DNA from: Chryseobacterium joostei
Lineage (GTDB): Bacteria; Bacteroidota; Bacteroidia; Flavobacteriales; Weeksellaceae
Reading direction: 5' to 3'
NCBI RefSeq assembly: GCF_003815775.1
Contig: NZ_CP033926.1
Span: 2,604,001-2,668,000, forward strand
DNA: 64,000 nt
The notes under the pieces were generated by a model. It had not been told where the DNA came from and searched no databases. It worked only from the letters and a program-made list of their open reading frames with translations. This document shows positions 46,383 through 56,202 of the stretch, in pieces (positions within the stretch are counted from its first letter, which is position 1; every line of letters begins with the position of its first letter). The translations under genes and the position numbers were made by a program.

Positions 46383-47045
46383 TTATTGAGTTACAAAATG
46401 AAAAACTGCAACGATGATAAATCCTGCAGGAATAAGGATTGAATACCATTTCCCAAAAGCCTTAATTACCGGCGTATACTTTGGATGTCTTGCTCCAATT
46501 GACTGGAATGAAGACTGGAATCCGTGAGCCAGGTGTAATCCCAATAATACAAAAGAGATCACATATAAAGCCACTCTCCAAAGATCAGCAAACTTCTCAT
46601 GAAGTTCCGGCCAGAAACGTTCTGCATCAGGAGCTGTACCATCAACATACTTGTAAGTGATTTCGTGTAGCCAGAAATCATATAAGTGAAGCGCCAAGAA
46701 AGCCAGCACAACAGCTCCAGAAATAATCATATTTCTAGACATCCATGAAGAATTCACAGAAGCGTTGTTGGATGCATACTTTACCGGACGTGCTTTATTA
46801 TTCTTGATCTCCAGTACAAACCCCATCGCAAAATGGAAAATTACTGCAAAACCAAGAATAGGCTGCATTAAGAACTGCACAAAAGGATTATAGCCCATGA
46901 AGTCAGATGCTGTATTGAAAGCATCCCTGTTCAGGACTGATAACAAATTGGTTGTCAAATGCAGTATAAGAAAAATCAGCAAAAACATAGCTGATAATGC
47001 CATAGCGTATTTTCTACCTATCGTAGAACTCGTTAAACCTGCCAT
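46383..47045 (-). CDS. sdhC: Succinate dehydrogenase cytochrome b subunit
   Basis: This 220-residue protein has five hydrophobic membrane segments and His residues in spans (FLILHLTTNL, VIFHFAMGF, ALHLYDFW, LGLHLAHGF, VFHFVTQ) suitable as haem b ligands. It is the membrane anchor of the fumarate reductase-like five-helix type found in Bacteroidetes. It is the first gene of sdhCAB. A -7 box TAATTTTG lies at 47070-47077. Confidence 0.93.
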   Translation of the reverse strand: MAGLTSSTIGRKYAMALSAMFLLIFLILHLTTNLLSVLNRDAFNTASDFMGYNPFVQFLMQPILGFAVIFHFAMGFVLEIKNNKARPVKYASNNASVNSSWMSRNMIISGAVVLAFLALHLYDFWLHEITYKYVDGTAPDAERFWPELHEKFADLWRVALYVISFVLLGLHLAHGFQSSFQSIGARHPKYTPVIKAFGKWYSILIPAGFIIVAVFHFVTQ

Positions 47046-47069
47046 ATAAGTTTAAATTTGAATTTCCCA

Positions 47070-47077
47070 CAAAATTA
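47070..47077 (-). promoter_or_regulatory. -7 box of the sdhCAB promoter
   Basis: On the minus strand TAATTTTG matches TAnnTTTG, 24 nt upstream of the sdhC start codon. The -33 region (TTTTCG) is only a partial match. Confidence 0.5.
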
Positions 47078-47192
47078 AGAAATGTTAACAATATCGAAAA
47101 GTGAGAAATCTCACAATTAGGCAGTTTGTAATCTTTCTAAATAAGATCGTTGCATATTATAAAATAAAGGAAAATTAAAAAAAGAGAAAACC

Positions 47193-48965
47193 TTATTTTA
47201 TTTCGTAGATGTGATCTCTGAAAACTATTTTTTGAGCCGAAGGAGGGATTATTTTTATTTCAAAATCATCTATTCTTCGTGAGGAACAATAAGGAGCAAC
47301 AATAAATCGTGAAACCTTTTCCTGGTCTGCTATATCCGGAATCCAAAAACAGGCTTTACTTCCCTTTTTTAGGGAAACAATTTTACTTTTATTAAAGGTA
47401 TGCAGCAGTATTTCTTCTTTTTGATTTTCAAAAATATCAGATCCCATCCTTATCATGAAAAAGAGTAAACAAGCCATTGTCAATTTCATGCTATTTTTGA
47501 AGTTAAATTTTAAAATCGTTGGTCTTAGCAAATATACAATCACTAATAGAGCCAATACTTCGATCAGATTCATCGGAATATTTTTAATAAATAATAAATC
47601 AACCTCCGCAAACCAGTGAATGACCTTCAATAAAATCTGAATAACAAAGTCGTACACTTTATCAATAAATATAAAATTAATTCCAAGAGCAATAAGAGTT
47701 GTCATTAGGAATGAAAAGACAATAATTATTTCCGAAAAAGGAACTATGATAAAATTAGCAATGATCGAAATAAGGGAAAACTGATGAAAATAATACAAAA
47801 CCAAAGGAAGAGTGGCTAACTGTGCAGAAAGAGAGATTGTAATAGTATTAAAAATCAATTTCTTAAAATAATGATCTTGCTTTGGGAAATATTTTAGTAA
47901 AGGTTGGTTTAGCCAGAATATCCCCAGCACCGCAGCAAAGCTAAGTTGAAATCCAACGTCAAAAAGCTGCTGGGTATCCAAAATCAGAATAACAAATGCT
48001 GATAGTGCTAATGAGTGAAGTAAATCCGGTTTTCTCTGAAGCAATACGAAGATAAAATAAACACTCAGCATGATGCAGGACCTCAACACTGAATTCCCAA
48101 AACCAATAAAAGCTGCAAATAACCAGATAAACCCCAAGCTTGAAATAATGGCATATTTTCTGAACTGTAAAGGAGTAAAGCGAACGATCAAAAAGTAAAA
48201 GATCCCGAAGATCACAACGATATGAGTTCCTGAAATTGTCAGAAAATGCACCAATCCTGATCTGTTGAAATCCTGTACTGTATTTGCATCCATCTCCGTT
48301 CTGTCCGCAAGAATAATTCCTTTTAAAAACGCTCTGGTTTTTCCGGATATTCCTGCTTTATCAATTTTCTTTAAAACACTGAGCCTATGCTGCTTTATAC
48401 GATCTGTAAAGCTCATATCCTTTCTTTCTACAGAAAGTATTTCCTTTGAAAAATAGATCTGATATTCAATCTCTTTCCTTTTCAAATAACGGGCATAGTT
48501 AAACTGAAAATCATATTGTGGAGGCTTGGGTTTTGTGATATAGGCTTCTGATTTATAATAATGTGCAAAGTCCAGTTCCTTACTATCTTTTGAAAGATAA
48601 AGCACAGCGCTAAAACTCATAGATCCTGCCTGTACTTCCCCTTCATATTTTCGATATTTTTCTGTAGAATTTAATTTTTGGGAAATTTTAAAAGTAACAG
48701 TTTCTTTCTTTTTTACAGGCACTTCCACTGGTGTGGAAAAAGTATTAGAAAAATGAATTATGATGCCTATTCCAAAAAATAGCAACCCTAGCAAAATAGC
48801 TCTGACCTTATGTAAAAAATAAGATTGAAAAAATATTGAGATTAAGATACTGAGACTAATGAAACCTACTCCATACACTGCATTTTTCTCCAACAAGATT
48901 TTGTCCTGAAAAAAGATTCCAAGGATAAAGCATATGACTAAAATAAGGAGAGGTTGTCTATTCAA
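47193..48965 (-). CDS. comEC: ComEC/Rec2 family DNA-uptake channel
   Basis: This 590-residue membrane protein has about ten hydrophobic spans. After an extracytoplasmic N-terminal domain, the competence motif HFLTISGTHIVVIFG lies near residue 240, and FGNSVLRSCIM and GFQLSFAAVLGIFWL follow. The DUF4131-like N-terminal domain is present. A metallo-beta-lactamase C-terminal domain is absent, as in many Bacteroidetes ComEC proteins. The protein probably moves single-stranded DNA across the inner membrane during natural transformation. Confidence 0.88.
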   Translation of the reverse strand: MNRQPLLILVICFILGIFFQDKILLEKNAVYGVGFISLSILISIFFQSYFLHKVRAILLGLLFFGIGIIIHFSNTFSTPVEVPVKKKETVTFKISQKLNSTEKYRKYEGEVQAGSMSFSAVLYLSKDSKELDFAHYYKSEAYITKPKPPQYDFQFNYARYLKRKEIEYQIYFSKEILSVERKDMSFTDRIKQHRLSVLKKIDKAGISGKTRAFLKGIILADRTEMDANTVQDFNRSGLVHFLTISGTHIVVIFGIFYFLIVRFTPLQFRKYAIISSLGFIWLFAAFIGFGNSVLRSCIMLSVYFIFVLLQRKPDLLHSLALSAFVILILDTQQLFDVGFQLSFAAVLGIFWLNQPLLKYFPKQDHYFKKLIFNTITISLSAQLATLPLVLYYFHQFSLISIIANFIIVPFSEIIIVFSFLMTTLIALGINFIFIDKVYDFVIQILLKVIHWFAEVDLLFIKNIPMNLIEVLALLVIVYLLRPTILKFNFKNSMKLTMACLLFFMIRMGSDIFENQKEEILLHTFNKSKIVSLKKGSKACFWIPDIADQEKVSRFIVAPYCSSRRIDDFEIKIIPPSAQKIVFRDHIYEIK

Positions 48966-49117
48966 ATTTAATTAATTATAACTCCAAAATAGGAAATTAA
49001 TTAATTGAATATAGGCTCTATGATTACTAAATAAACGGATCAGTTCTTATTAAACAGAGCAATAGAACGCTTATTTTTTTGCATAAAAAAATAAGGTTTA
49101 CAATAAAAAATTCAAAT

Positions 49118-50218
49118 TTATTTAGTTTTCAAAAATTTATTGGTCAATTGCTTAGTTTCTTTAATGTAAAACCATGGATCGCTACCATAATCTTCATAGG
49201 TGAAATTTCCAGCTTTCTTAGGAATAGCAGGTTCTATTTGTGTTCCTTCATGCCATTCATTAAATGAAGTAATCCCAATAAACTCCGGATTTACTTTTAT
49301 AGCAGCATCAAACATCTTTTCATAGTACTTACCATTATACCTGCTTTTGAAATTGGCTTCATTCCACGGTCTTATTCTCGTATCAGAGTATCCAGGACCT
49401 ACACAAGGTATAAAAATAAGATGATGCTCTTTTGCATAGGTGGAAAGGAAATCCCAATTAGAAGTAGTGCTGCCAAAAACAAATCCTTCGCTGGCAAAAT
49501 AGGTATAAAAACCATCGAAACCTGCCTTATCGAAAAAAGCAGAATCGTTTTTCTCTACCCATAATCCAATGTAAAGAGCGTCTAGTTCTGTATTTCGAAC
49601 TGTTTTGCCTCCATCTTTGGACAAGAGTTTCGACCATTCTTCCGGAGTAATTTTATAACTGTCATATACGTAGTACAGAGGCTTTCCATCCTTTTTGTAA
49701 AAAGCGGGGTGTTTAGAATAAGTCTTTACAAGATAAGAAAGCTGATCCCGAAGCTCCGTAATATTTTTATAAAATGGCTCTATATGAAAAGCTATTTTTA
49801 AATTGAAACGATCTGCAATATCCAGATAGTTTTTCACACTTTTATCCGTAAAGGAATCTTTACCTAACCAACTTAAAATAACCACACCAACTCCAGCTTC
49901 CTTCATCATCTTCATGTGTTTTTTAATGATTTTCACATCGCTGGAGCTATAGTTGCCTAAAGCCGGATAAAAATTAGCACCAATATCATCGCCTCCTTTA
50001 TAATGACCAAGATTATTCCACTTGGGATTACTCCAATGCGGGATTATTTCATGGTTCCAATGCTGTAAACTACCATCCGTCAACTGGTTTCCGTACCAGC
50101 CATAATAGAAGATCTGAACCTTATCTCTTGGGTTGTTCTGCTGTGCAAAACTATTGGAGAAAAAAAACGTACAAACAATGAATAACAAAAGATTTTTAAA
50201 ACAATTCATTTTTAACAA
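49118..50218 (-). CDS. GH99-like glycosidase, probable endo-alpha-mannosidase
   Basis: This 366-residue secreted protein has a signal peptide (LLLFIVCTFFFSNSFAQ). Motifs FYYGWYGN, HIEPFY and TSFNEWHEGTQIEPA (about residues 316-330, with the paired acidic residues) match glycoside hydrolase family 99, known for endo-alpha-1,2-mannosidase and mannanase activity. The gene starts 29 nt after lpxB on the same strand, which suggests co-transcription. An alternative start is 50209. Location is periplasm or beyond. Confidence 0.85.
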   Translation of the reverse strand: MLKMNCFKNLLLFIVCTFFFSNSFAQQNNPRDKVQIFYYGWYGNQLTDGSLQHWNHEIIPHWSNPKWNNLGHYKGGDDIGANFYPALGNYSSSDVKIIKKHMKMMKEAGVGVVILSWLGKDSFTDKSVKNYLDIADRFNLKIAFHIEPFYKNITELRDQLSYLVKTYSKHPAFYKKDGKPLYYVYDSYKITPEEWSKLLSKDGGKTVRNTELDALYIGLWVEKNDSAFFDKAGFDGFYTYFASEGFVFGSTTSNWDFLSTYAKEHHLIFIPCVGPGYSDTRIRPWNEANFKSRYNGKYYEKMFDAAIKVNPEFIGITSFNEWHEGTQIEPAIPKKAGNFTYEDYGSDPWFYIKETKQLTNKFLKTK

Positions 50219-50246
50219 AGTAATTTAAGTTCTCACAAAAGATATT

Positions 50247-51350
50247 TTAAACGCTCAAGATCACCTCAGCAGCATGATCACTTGCTCCCTTACCTCCAAG
50301 CTTTTCTCTTAAAAGGCTATAGTCATTCAGGACCTGATCTCTTTTTGCTCCGTCTAAGATTTTATTAAGCTCATCCACAAGGTTTTTGGTATTCAAATCA
50401 TTTTGAATCAACTCCTTTACCACCTCTCTGTCCATAATCAGATTAACCAAAGAAATGTAATTGATATTTTTTACCAATCTTTTGGCAATAGCATAGGAGA
50501 TTTTACTTCCACGATAGCAAACCACTTCAGGAATATTCAGTAAAGCGGTCTCCAAAGTGGCAGTTCCGGAAGTAACCAGAGCTGCTTTTGAGCACCTCAA
50601 CAAATCGTATGTTTTATTGGAAACAAAGTGAACACTATCATCCACATATTTTTGGTAAAATTCTTTGGAAAGACTTGGCGCACCGGCAATCACAAACTGA
50701 TAATTTTTAAAATACGGTCTTACGGAAAGCATTATTTCAAGCATTTTCTCAACTTCCTGTTTTCTGGAACCTGGTAAAAGTGCGATAATTTCTTTTTCGT
50801 TAAGTCCGTGTTCTTCCTTAAATTTTTCAATACTGATTTCCTTTAAGTCAGAAATGGCATCCAATAAAGGATGGCCTACGAAATGGGAATGCACTCCATG
50901 TTTTCTATAAAAATCTTCTTCGAATGGAAGAATGACCATCATTTCATCTACATATTTCTTGATAATTTCTACCCTGCCCTCTTTCCATGCCCAAAGCTGT
51001 GGAGAAATATAATAAATCACCTTAATCCCGAGCTCTTTGGCAAATCTGGCAATTCTTAAATTAAAACCAGGATAATCTACCAGAATCAAAACATCAGGTT
51101 TGTTTTGAGTAATATCTTCTTTACAAAATTTAATATTATTCAAAATGGTTCTTAGATTCATCACCACTTCCAAAAATCCCATAAAAGCAAGATCACGGTA
51201 ATGCTTCACCAACGTTCCGCCCTGAGCTGCCATAAGGTCTCCACCCCAAAATCTAAATTCTGCATTTGGATCCTTGTGTTTTAAGGCTTTCATTAAATTA
51301 CTTCCATGCAAATCACCAGAAGCTTCTCCTGCAATAATGTAATATTTCAT
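50247..51350 (-). CDS. lpxB: Lipid-A-disaccharide synthase
   Basis: This 367-residue GT19 glycosyltransferase joins UDP-diacylglucosamine and lipid X to make disaccharide-1-phosphate in lipid A synthesis. The N-terminus IIAGEASGDLHGSNLM, LVDYPGFNLRIA, YYISPQLWAWKEGR, VGHPLLD and LLPGSRKQEV are all family motifs. Length is standard. It is a peripheral inner-membrane enzyme. Confidence 0.97.
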   Translation of the reverse strand: MKYYIIAGEASGDLHGSNLMKALKHKDPNAEFRFWGGDLMAAQGGTLVKHYRDLAFMGFLEVVMNLRTILNNIKFCKEDITQNKPDVLILVDYPGFNLRIARFAKELGIKVIYYISPQLWAWKEGRVEIIKKYVDEMMVILPFEEDFYRKHGVHSHFVGHPLLDAISDLKEISIEKFKEEHGLNEKEIIALLPGSRKQEVEKMLEIMLSVRPYFKNYQFVIAGAPSLSKEFYQKYVDDSVHFVSNKTYDLLRCSKAALVTSGTATLETALLNIPEVVCYRGSKISYAIAKRLVKNINYISLVNLIMDREVVKELIQNDLNTKNLVDELNKILDGAKRDQVLNDYSLLREKLGGKGASDHAAEVILSV

Positions 51351-51480
51351 TTCCTCCGAAATCTTTGTTGTTTGTTTTTAATGACCATCAGAAACATCCC
51401 AATACTTTCATTGTTGGATCATGGGTGGTCTCTATGGTAAGGATAGAGAACAAATTAAAATATATATTGATCTTAATTCG

Positions 51481-51488
51481 TAAATTTG
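51481..51488 (+). promoter_or_regulatory. -7 box of the DUF2480 gene
   Basis: TAAATTTG matches TAnnTTTG and lies 19 nt upstream of the start codon at 51508. The -33 box is weak. Confidence 0.5.
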
Positions 51489-51507
51489 TTCAAAGATAAT
51501 GATAAAA

Positions 51508-52017
51508 ATGTCAGAAGAATTTGAAATCCGAAATAAAGTTGCTGAGAGTGGCCTTGTAAATTTTGATCTTTCTACTCTACTTCCAAAGGGTGAAAGAAAA
51601 GGTATTGACCTTAAAGATTTTCTTTTTCAGGAAATGATCCTGAAGGAGAAAGATTTCCGTGAAAAGGTAGAAGCCATCAATGTTGAAGAATACAGTGACT
51701 GTTATGTATACATCTATAATTCTGTGGACACCATTATTCCGCTTTGGGCTTATTTTGTACTAACAGCAAAGATTACTGATGTTACCAAAAAAATAGTTTT
51801 CGGAAACCGCGAAGATCTTGAAGTTCTTTTGATGCACAATGCCATCCAGACTTATGATTTTGAAGATATGAGAGGAAAAAGAGTCTTGGTAAAAGGCTGT
51901 TCGGATAAAGAAATTCCTGAAAATGCTTATATAGAGCTGGTAGAGCAGCTAAAACCTCTTGTAAAATCTCTGATGTTTGGAGAGGCCTGCTCCAATGTTC
52001 CAATTGTAAAGAACTAA
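51508..52017 (+). CDS. DUF2480 family protein
   Basis: This 169-residue cytosolic protein matches DUF2480, a conserved Bacteroidetes family. Recognisable segments are NKVAESGLVNFDL, FREKV, IPLWAYFVLTAKI and CSDKEIPENAYIEL. The family has no assigned biochemical role. The ATG at 51508 (MSEEFEIRN) is preferred over the ATG at 51499, which would add MIK only. It lies 2 nt before the DUF2723-like gene. Confidence 0.85.
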   Translation: MSEEFEIRNKVAESGLVNFDLSTLLPKGERKGIDLKDFLFQEMILKEKDFREKVEAINVEEYSDCYVYIYNSVDTIIPLWAYFVLTAKITDVTKKIVFGNREDLEVLLMHNAIQTYDFEDMRGKRVLVKGCSDKEIPENAYIELVEQLKPLVKSLMFGEACSNVPIVKN

Positions 52018-52019
52018 GA

Positions 52020-53279
52020 ATGAAGAGAGATCTATCTGCTATAGTCTTATTTTTTATTTTTTTAGTCATTTATTATATCGGGAGTTTTACAAGAATTCCC
52101 TTTGCTGATTGTGTAGGATTTGTTCTTTCTGTAGAAAATGGTGAGTTTGAAACCACAGCTACAGCTACCAGTCATTTTTTATATACCAACACCGCTATTT
52201 TAATTAAAAACCTGACAGGTCTTAATGCGATTGAAGCCAGTCGGTTCCTTGTTGTTACTTCAGGCGCAGCAACGGTTTCTGTTATTTATCTTACTGTAAA
52301 AAGCATTGCAAAGACCGAATGGGCAGCCATTACAGCGGCTATTGTCTTTGGTTTCAGTTTTTCCTTTTGGAGGAATGCTGAAATTGTGGAAGTATACACC
52401 TATAATTCTTTATGGGTAAGTCTTTTTTTCTATTCCATGACAAAAGTCTTTAGTGAAAAGAAAAACGCACATATTATACTAAGCAGTTTGTTCCTGGGGA
52501 TTAGTCTCTGGGTGCACATCCAGAACATTTTGATGATTCCTGCTTTGCTTCTTTTTTTATTTTATTTCAAAGAAGAAAAAAAGTACATGTATTCATCGCT
52601 TGCTCTTTTTATCGTATTATTTTCATCCTTGTTTATTCTGAATATTGCTCAGGGATTGCCTTTTAAATCCCCCTACTCTTCAGATCAGGGAACGTGGGTT
52701 CAGGATTCATTGAAACAGACCCCGGTACAATTGATAAAAGACTTTCTTTTATCTTTTTTCTACCTCATTTATAACTTCAATATTTTTATATTCTTCGGAG
52801 CTGCAGGAATCGCTTTGCTATATCGATTAAACAAGGAAATGTTTTATGTATTCTTTATTGCTGCCGTATTGGTATATGGTTTTTCCACATTCTATATTGT
52901 TTCAGACAATTATGTATTCTTTATCCCTTTCAATATTATTTTTGCGCTTTCCATAGGATATGGGTTGTCTTCAGCAAAATACGCTTCATTCAAAAAAGTT
53001 TCATGGATTTGCCTGTTTATTCCTTTAGGATATGTTATCTGCTACAACATTGCGCTCTCTACAGAAAAAGGAAAGGAAGCTCATGCATTTAAAAAATATA
53101 AGGGAGGCCTGAACTATTACTTGCTTCCATGGATGAACAACAATGCAGGTATCCTTGAATTTACCATTGATAAGAAAACAGCTCCTGAACCTATCCATTG
53201 GATGACATTCAGTGCCTTGGAATATATAAAGGTCTTAAAAAGCAAAGGTTATACTGAAGAGCAGATCCGAAAACTTTAA
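52020..53279 (+). CDS. DUF2723-like polytopic membrane protein
   Basis: This 419-residue protein has about ten to eleven hydrophobic spans. The first loop (IPFADCVGFVLSVENGEFE to ATSHFLYTN) resembles the acidic loop of DUF2723, a family related to GT-C glycosyltransferases such as protein O-mannosyltransferases. The large periplasmic C-terminal domain of longer members is absent here. It probably transfers or handles lipid-linked sugars at the inner membrane; this is inferred. It is adjacent to the DUF2480 gene. Confidence 0.75.
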   Translation: MKRDLSAIVLFFIFLVIYYIGSFTRIPFADCVGFVLSVENGEFETTATATSHFLYTNTAILIKNLTGLNAIEASRFLVVTSGAATVSVIYLTVKSIAKTEWAAITAAIVFGFSFSFWRNAEIVEVYTYNSLWVSLFFYSMTKVFSEKKNAHIILSSLFLGISLWVHIQNILMIPALLLFLFYFKEEKKYMYSSLALFIVLFSSLFILNIAQGLPFKSPYSSDQGTWVQDSLKQTPVQLIKDFLLSFFYLIYNFNIFIFFGAAGIALLYRLNKEMFYVFFIAAVLVYGFSTFYIVSDNYVFFIPFNIIFALSIGYGLSSAKYASFKKVSWICLFIPLGYVICYNIALSTEKGKEAHAFKKYKGGLNYYLLPWMNNNAGILEFTIDKKTAPEPIHWMTFSALEYIKVLKSKGYTEEQIRKL

Positions 53280-53323
53280 CAATAATTATGAATCCAAAAT
53301 ATTTTGGGAGGCATATTTTTTGA

Positions 53324-53331
53324 TAACTTTG
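53324..53331 (+). promoter_or_regulatory. -7 box of the DUF937 gene
   Basis: TAACTTTG matches TAnnTTTG. TTTG lies at 53303-53306, 17 nt upstream, close to the consensus spacing. The start codon follows at 53363. Confidence 0.6.
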
Positions 53332-53362
53332 GTTCAGTTAATACTTTAAACAAACACAAACA

Positions 53363-54010
53363 ATGAGCTTAATTGACCTACTTACAGGGAACACTAGCAG
53401 CCAGGTTGCAGAACAGGCTGAAAACAAATTCGGAATCAATAGAAATCAAGTAATTGCTCTATTGGCCGTTGCTACCCCTCTTATCATTTCTTATCTTAGA
53501 AATAAATCACAAGATGCAAAAGAAGCAGAAGCTTTAAACAATGCACTTGATAAAGACCATAATGGAAGCATCTTAAATGATCCTTCACAAATTGAAGCAA
53601 GACAAGCAGAAGGCGGATCTATCCTTGACCATATTTTTGGCGGACAAAAAAGTACTGTAGAAAACCAGTTATCACAAAACACTGGAATTTCAATAGATAA
53701 AATCGGACCTATCCTTGCCATGTTAGCACCAGTAGTAATGGGATATATTGGCCAACAAAAGCAACAAAGCAATGTTGGTGCAGGAGGTTTAGGAGATCTT
53801 TTAGGAGGAATCCTTGGAAATGCTTCCAGCCAGGCTCAAACTCAACAATCCAATCCTTTAAATGACATTCTTGGAAGTGTTCTGGGTGGTGGACAATCTC
53901 AATCATCAGGCAACCCTTTGAATGATATATTAGGAAGCGTACTTGGTGGTGGAAATCAGCAGCAACAAGGCGGATTAGGAGGTATCCTTGGAAATATTTT
54001 TGGAAAATAA
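53363..54010 (+). CDS. DUF937 domain protein
   Basis: This 215-residue protein matches DUF937. It starts MSLIDLLTGNTSSQVAEQAE and contains GISIDKIGPILAMLAPVVMGYIG, the family core. The C-terminal third is low-complexity, with Gly/Gln/Leu-rich repeats of NPLNDILGSVLGGG (about residues 165-195) and GLGGILGN. No signal peptide. Function is unknown. Confidence 0.85.
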   Translation: MSLIDLLTGNTSSQVAEQAENKFGINRNQVIALLAVATPLIISYLRNKSQDAKEAEALNNALDKDHNGSILNDPSQIEARQAEGGSILDHIFGGQKSTVENQLSQNTGISIDKIGPILAMLAPVVMGYIGQQKQQSNVGAGGLGDLLGGILGNASSQAQTQQSNPLNDILGSVLGGGQSQSSGNPLNDILGSVLGGGNQQQQGGLGGILGNIFGK

Positions 54011-54025
54011 TTAATTTAATTTTTA

Positions 54026-54064
54026 ATAAAAAAAGACCGAAGAGATACTCTTTGGTCTTTTTTA
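54026..54064. terminator. Terminator of the DUF937 gene
   Basis: AAAAAGACCGAAGAG pairs imperfectly with CTCTTTGGTCTTTTT over a short loop. It follows the DUF937 stop and lies between convergent genes. Confidence 0.75.
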
Positions 54065-54070
54065 TTGATC

Positions 54071-54190
54071 TTACTTTTTAGACTTTTCTTCTACTGCTAC
54101 AACAGATTTTGAAGTCTTTTTAGGTCTTCTTTTTCCATAACTTCCGGAATTAATCTTACCTCTTCTAGATTTTTTGTCTCCTTTTCCCAT
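54071..54190 (-). CDS. 30S ribosomal protein THX
   Basis: A 39-codon gene runs from ATG 54190 to TAA 54071. The product starts MGKGDKKSRRGKI and continues SGSYGKRRPKKTSK, matching the small basic ribosomal protein THX found in Thermus and many Bacteroidetes. It binds the top of the 30S head. It is too short for usual length filters. It lies convergent to the DUF937 gene. Confidence 0.88.
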   Translation of the reverse strand: MGKGDKKSRRGKINSGSYGKRRPKKTSKSVVAVEEKSKK

Positions 54191-54315
54191 AGTAATAAAT
54201 ATTTGTTGTTACTACGAATTTAGGAAACATCATTTTAAAACACAACGAATTAAGTTGTTAAAATTTTATAAAATAAGTGAAAATTTGTTTATAATCATCT
54301 TTCCCTTAATCTCTT

Positions 54316-55710
54316 TTAGACCTTTACTGTTTTCCACTTTCCTCTTTTAAATAAAATAAAAGCTACGATGGTAATCACAGTCTCTGCTGCCGGAATTGAA
54401 ATAAAAACTCCTTTTGGCCCCATTTCCATATATTTTGAAAGAAAATAAGCCAAGGGAATCTGAAACAGCCAAAACCCAAAAAGATTGACCCACGTTGGCG
54501 TCCAGGTATCCCCTGCACCATTGAAGGCATTGATCATCACCATTCCAACTCCATAAAAAACAAAACCAACACTCATAATATGAAGCGCATTCTTAGCAAA
54601 GTCCTTAATCTCTAATTCTTTAGTAAAAAAGCTAACTAAAATATTCCCAAAAAAAATAAATATCAAACTTACAACCAGCATGAAAACCACATTATACTTT
54701 ACGGTCTTCATCACAGATTGTTCTGCCCTTAGCATTTCATTGGCCCCCATATTCTGTCCTACTAATGTAGAAGCAGCATTACTTAATCCCCATGCAGGAA
54801 GTATAAAGAACATCATTAATCTTAATGCAGTCTGATAACCCGCAGAGGCATTTTCCCCTCCTGTAGTTGCCACAAGTTCAGCAAGAAAAATCCAGCTGCA
54901 TGAAGCAATCACAAACTGAAAAATTCCGGGAGTTGCAATTTTTATGATAGATCCAATCAAATCATACTTGGGTTTAAAATAATCCAGCTTAATACGAATC
55001 TGGGTATCTGCCACTAAAAGATGGTACAGTTGATAAATTACCCCTATGCTTCTCCCTATTGTTGTTGCCAATGCTGCACCCGTAAGTCCCAAAGCAGGAA
55101 TAGGCCCCAATCCTTTTATCAAAACAGGACAAAGGATAATATTCGCAATATTGGCGATCCATAAACTTTTCATGGCAATCATCGCATTTCCTGCCCCTCT
55201 AAAAATACCATTGATGAGAAATAAAAGCATTATAATTGTACTGCTACCCATCATAATCCTTGTAAAGTCTTTTCCATAGGCTGCAGCTTCAGGCTTCGAT
55301 CCCATAAGAATCAGGATTTCCTCGGCATAGATCACCCCGAATAAACTTAAAACAAAAGTTACAGCAAATGACACCATCAAAACCTGTGCTGCACTTCTGG
55401 ATGCCTGTTCCGGATTTTTCTCACCAATTCTCCTTGCCACCAAAGCAGTTGCAGCCATACTCATCCCAATAGCAATGGAATACATAATGGAAAGTACAGA
55501 TTCTGTAAGTCCCACCGTCTGAATAGCAAAACCACTCTCTTTCAAGTGTCCTACAAAGTAGAGATCAACCAAGGCAAATACTGATTCCATAGCCATTTCC
55601 AGCATCATCGGGATCGCTAAGAGAAGAACGGCGCTTCTAATATTAACCTTTGTAAAATCGGTTTCTTCTCCACTAAAGGCTTTTTTCAAAAAGTCAATAT
55701 ATTTTGTCAT
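54316..55710 (-). CDS. MATE family efflux transporter
   Basis: This 464-residue inner-membrane protein has twelve hydrophobic spans in two related halves, each with a MATE-like pattern (AIPMMLEMAMESVFALVDLYFVG core; ATPGIFQFVIASCSW core). A GxGxA-like turn and GAGNAMIAMK follow. Such pumps export cationic drugs using Na+ or H+. The substrate is not predictable. Confidence 0.93.
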   Translation of the reverse strand: MTKYIDFLKKAFSGEETDFTKVNIRSAVLLLAIPMMLEMAMESVFALVDLYFVGHLKESGFAIQTVGLTESVLSIMYSIAIGMSMAATALVARRIGEKNPEQASRSAAQVLMVSFAVTFVLSLFGVIYAEEILILMGSKPEAAAYGKDFTRIMMGSSTIIMLLFLINGIFRGAGNAMIAMKSLWIANIANIILCPVLIKGLGPIPALGLTGAALATTIGRSIGVIYQLYHLLVADTQIRIKLDYFKPKYDLIGSIIKIATPGIFQFVIASCSWIFLAELVATTGGENASAGYQTALRLMMFFILPAWGLSNAASTLVGQNMGANEMLRAEQSVMKTVKYNVVFMLVVSLIFIFFGNILVSFFTKELEIKDFAKNALHIMSVGFVFYGVGMVMINAFNGAGDTWTPTWVNLFGFWLFQIPLAYFLSKYMEMGPKGVFISIPAAETVITIVAFILFKRGKWKTVKV

Positions 55711-55821
55711 TTGTCAATCAATAATTTATATAAATTCAAAAATACAAATCCATTTATTACCAAAACTTGGCAAATGATAATAAAAATTAATTAGATTTGT
55801 ACATTCTTAAAAATTATTCTT

Positions 55822-56181
55822 ATGAAAAAAATAATCTCTACAATTTTTCTATTTGGAGTTTTAGCATCTGCCAATATGCTGTCAGCTCAGAGAATGACTC
55901 AGGATAAAATGAAATCCATCCATTCTGATGATATTGCAACATTTAAAAAGCAGTTTACACCGGGGGATTATAATAAGTGTTTCTTGGTAGGAAACGAATA
56001 TTTCTCTCCACTTGGCTTCAGTGCCTTATCTGGGAAAAACATCATTATAGCTTTTCTATTAGATAATAAAGTAAATGTTAATAAAAAATGCCAAAACCAA
56101 ACACCACTTGAATTGGCAGAGTTAGGAAAAAATCCTGAGACTATAAAATTAATAACTGCCAGAGGTGGTAACAGAGATTAA
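55822..56181 (+). CDS. Small secreted ankyrin-like protein
   Basis: This 119-residue protein has a signal peptide (ISTIFLFGVLASANMLSAQ). The mature part (about residues 60-115) has an ankyrin-like pattern, with LGFSALSGKNIIIAFLLDNKVNVN and TPLELAELGKNPETIKLI. It probably resides in the periplasm. No further function can be inferred. Confidence 0.7.
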   Translation: MKKIISTIFLFGVLASANMLSAQRMTQDKMKSIHSDDIATFKKQFTPGDYNKCFLVGNEYFSPLGFSALSGKNIIIAFLLDNKVNVNKKCQNQTPLELAELGKNPETIKLITARGGNRD

Positions 56182-56202
56182 AAAATCAAAAAACAATATT
56201 CA

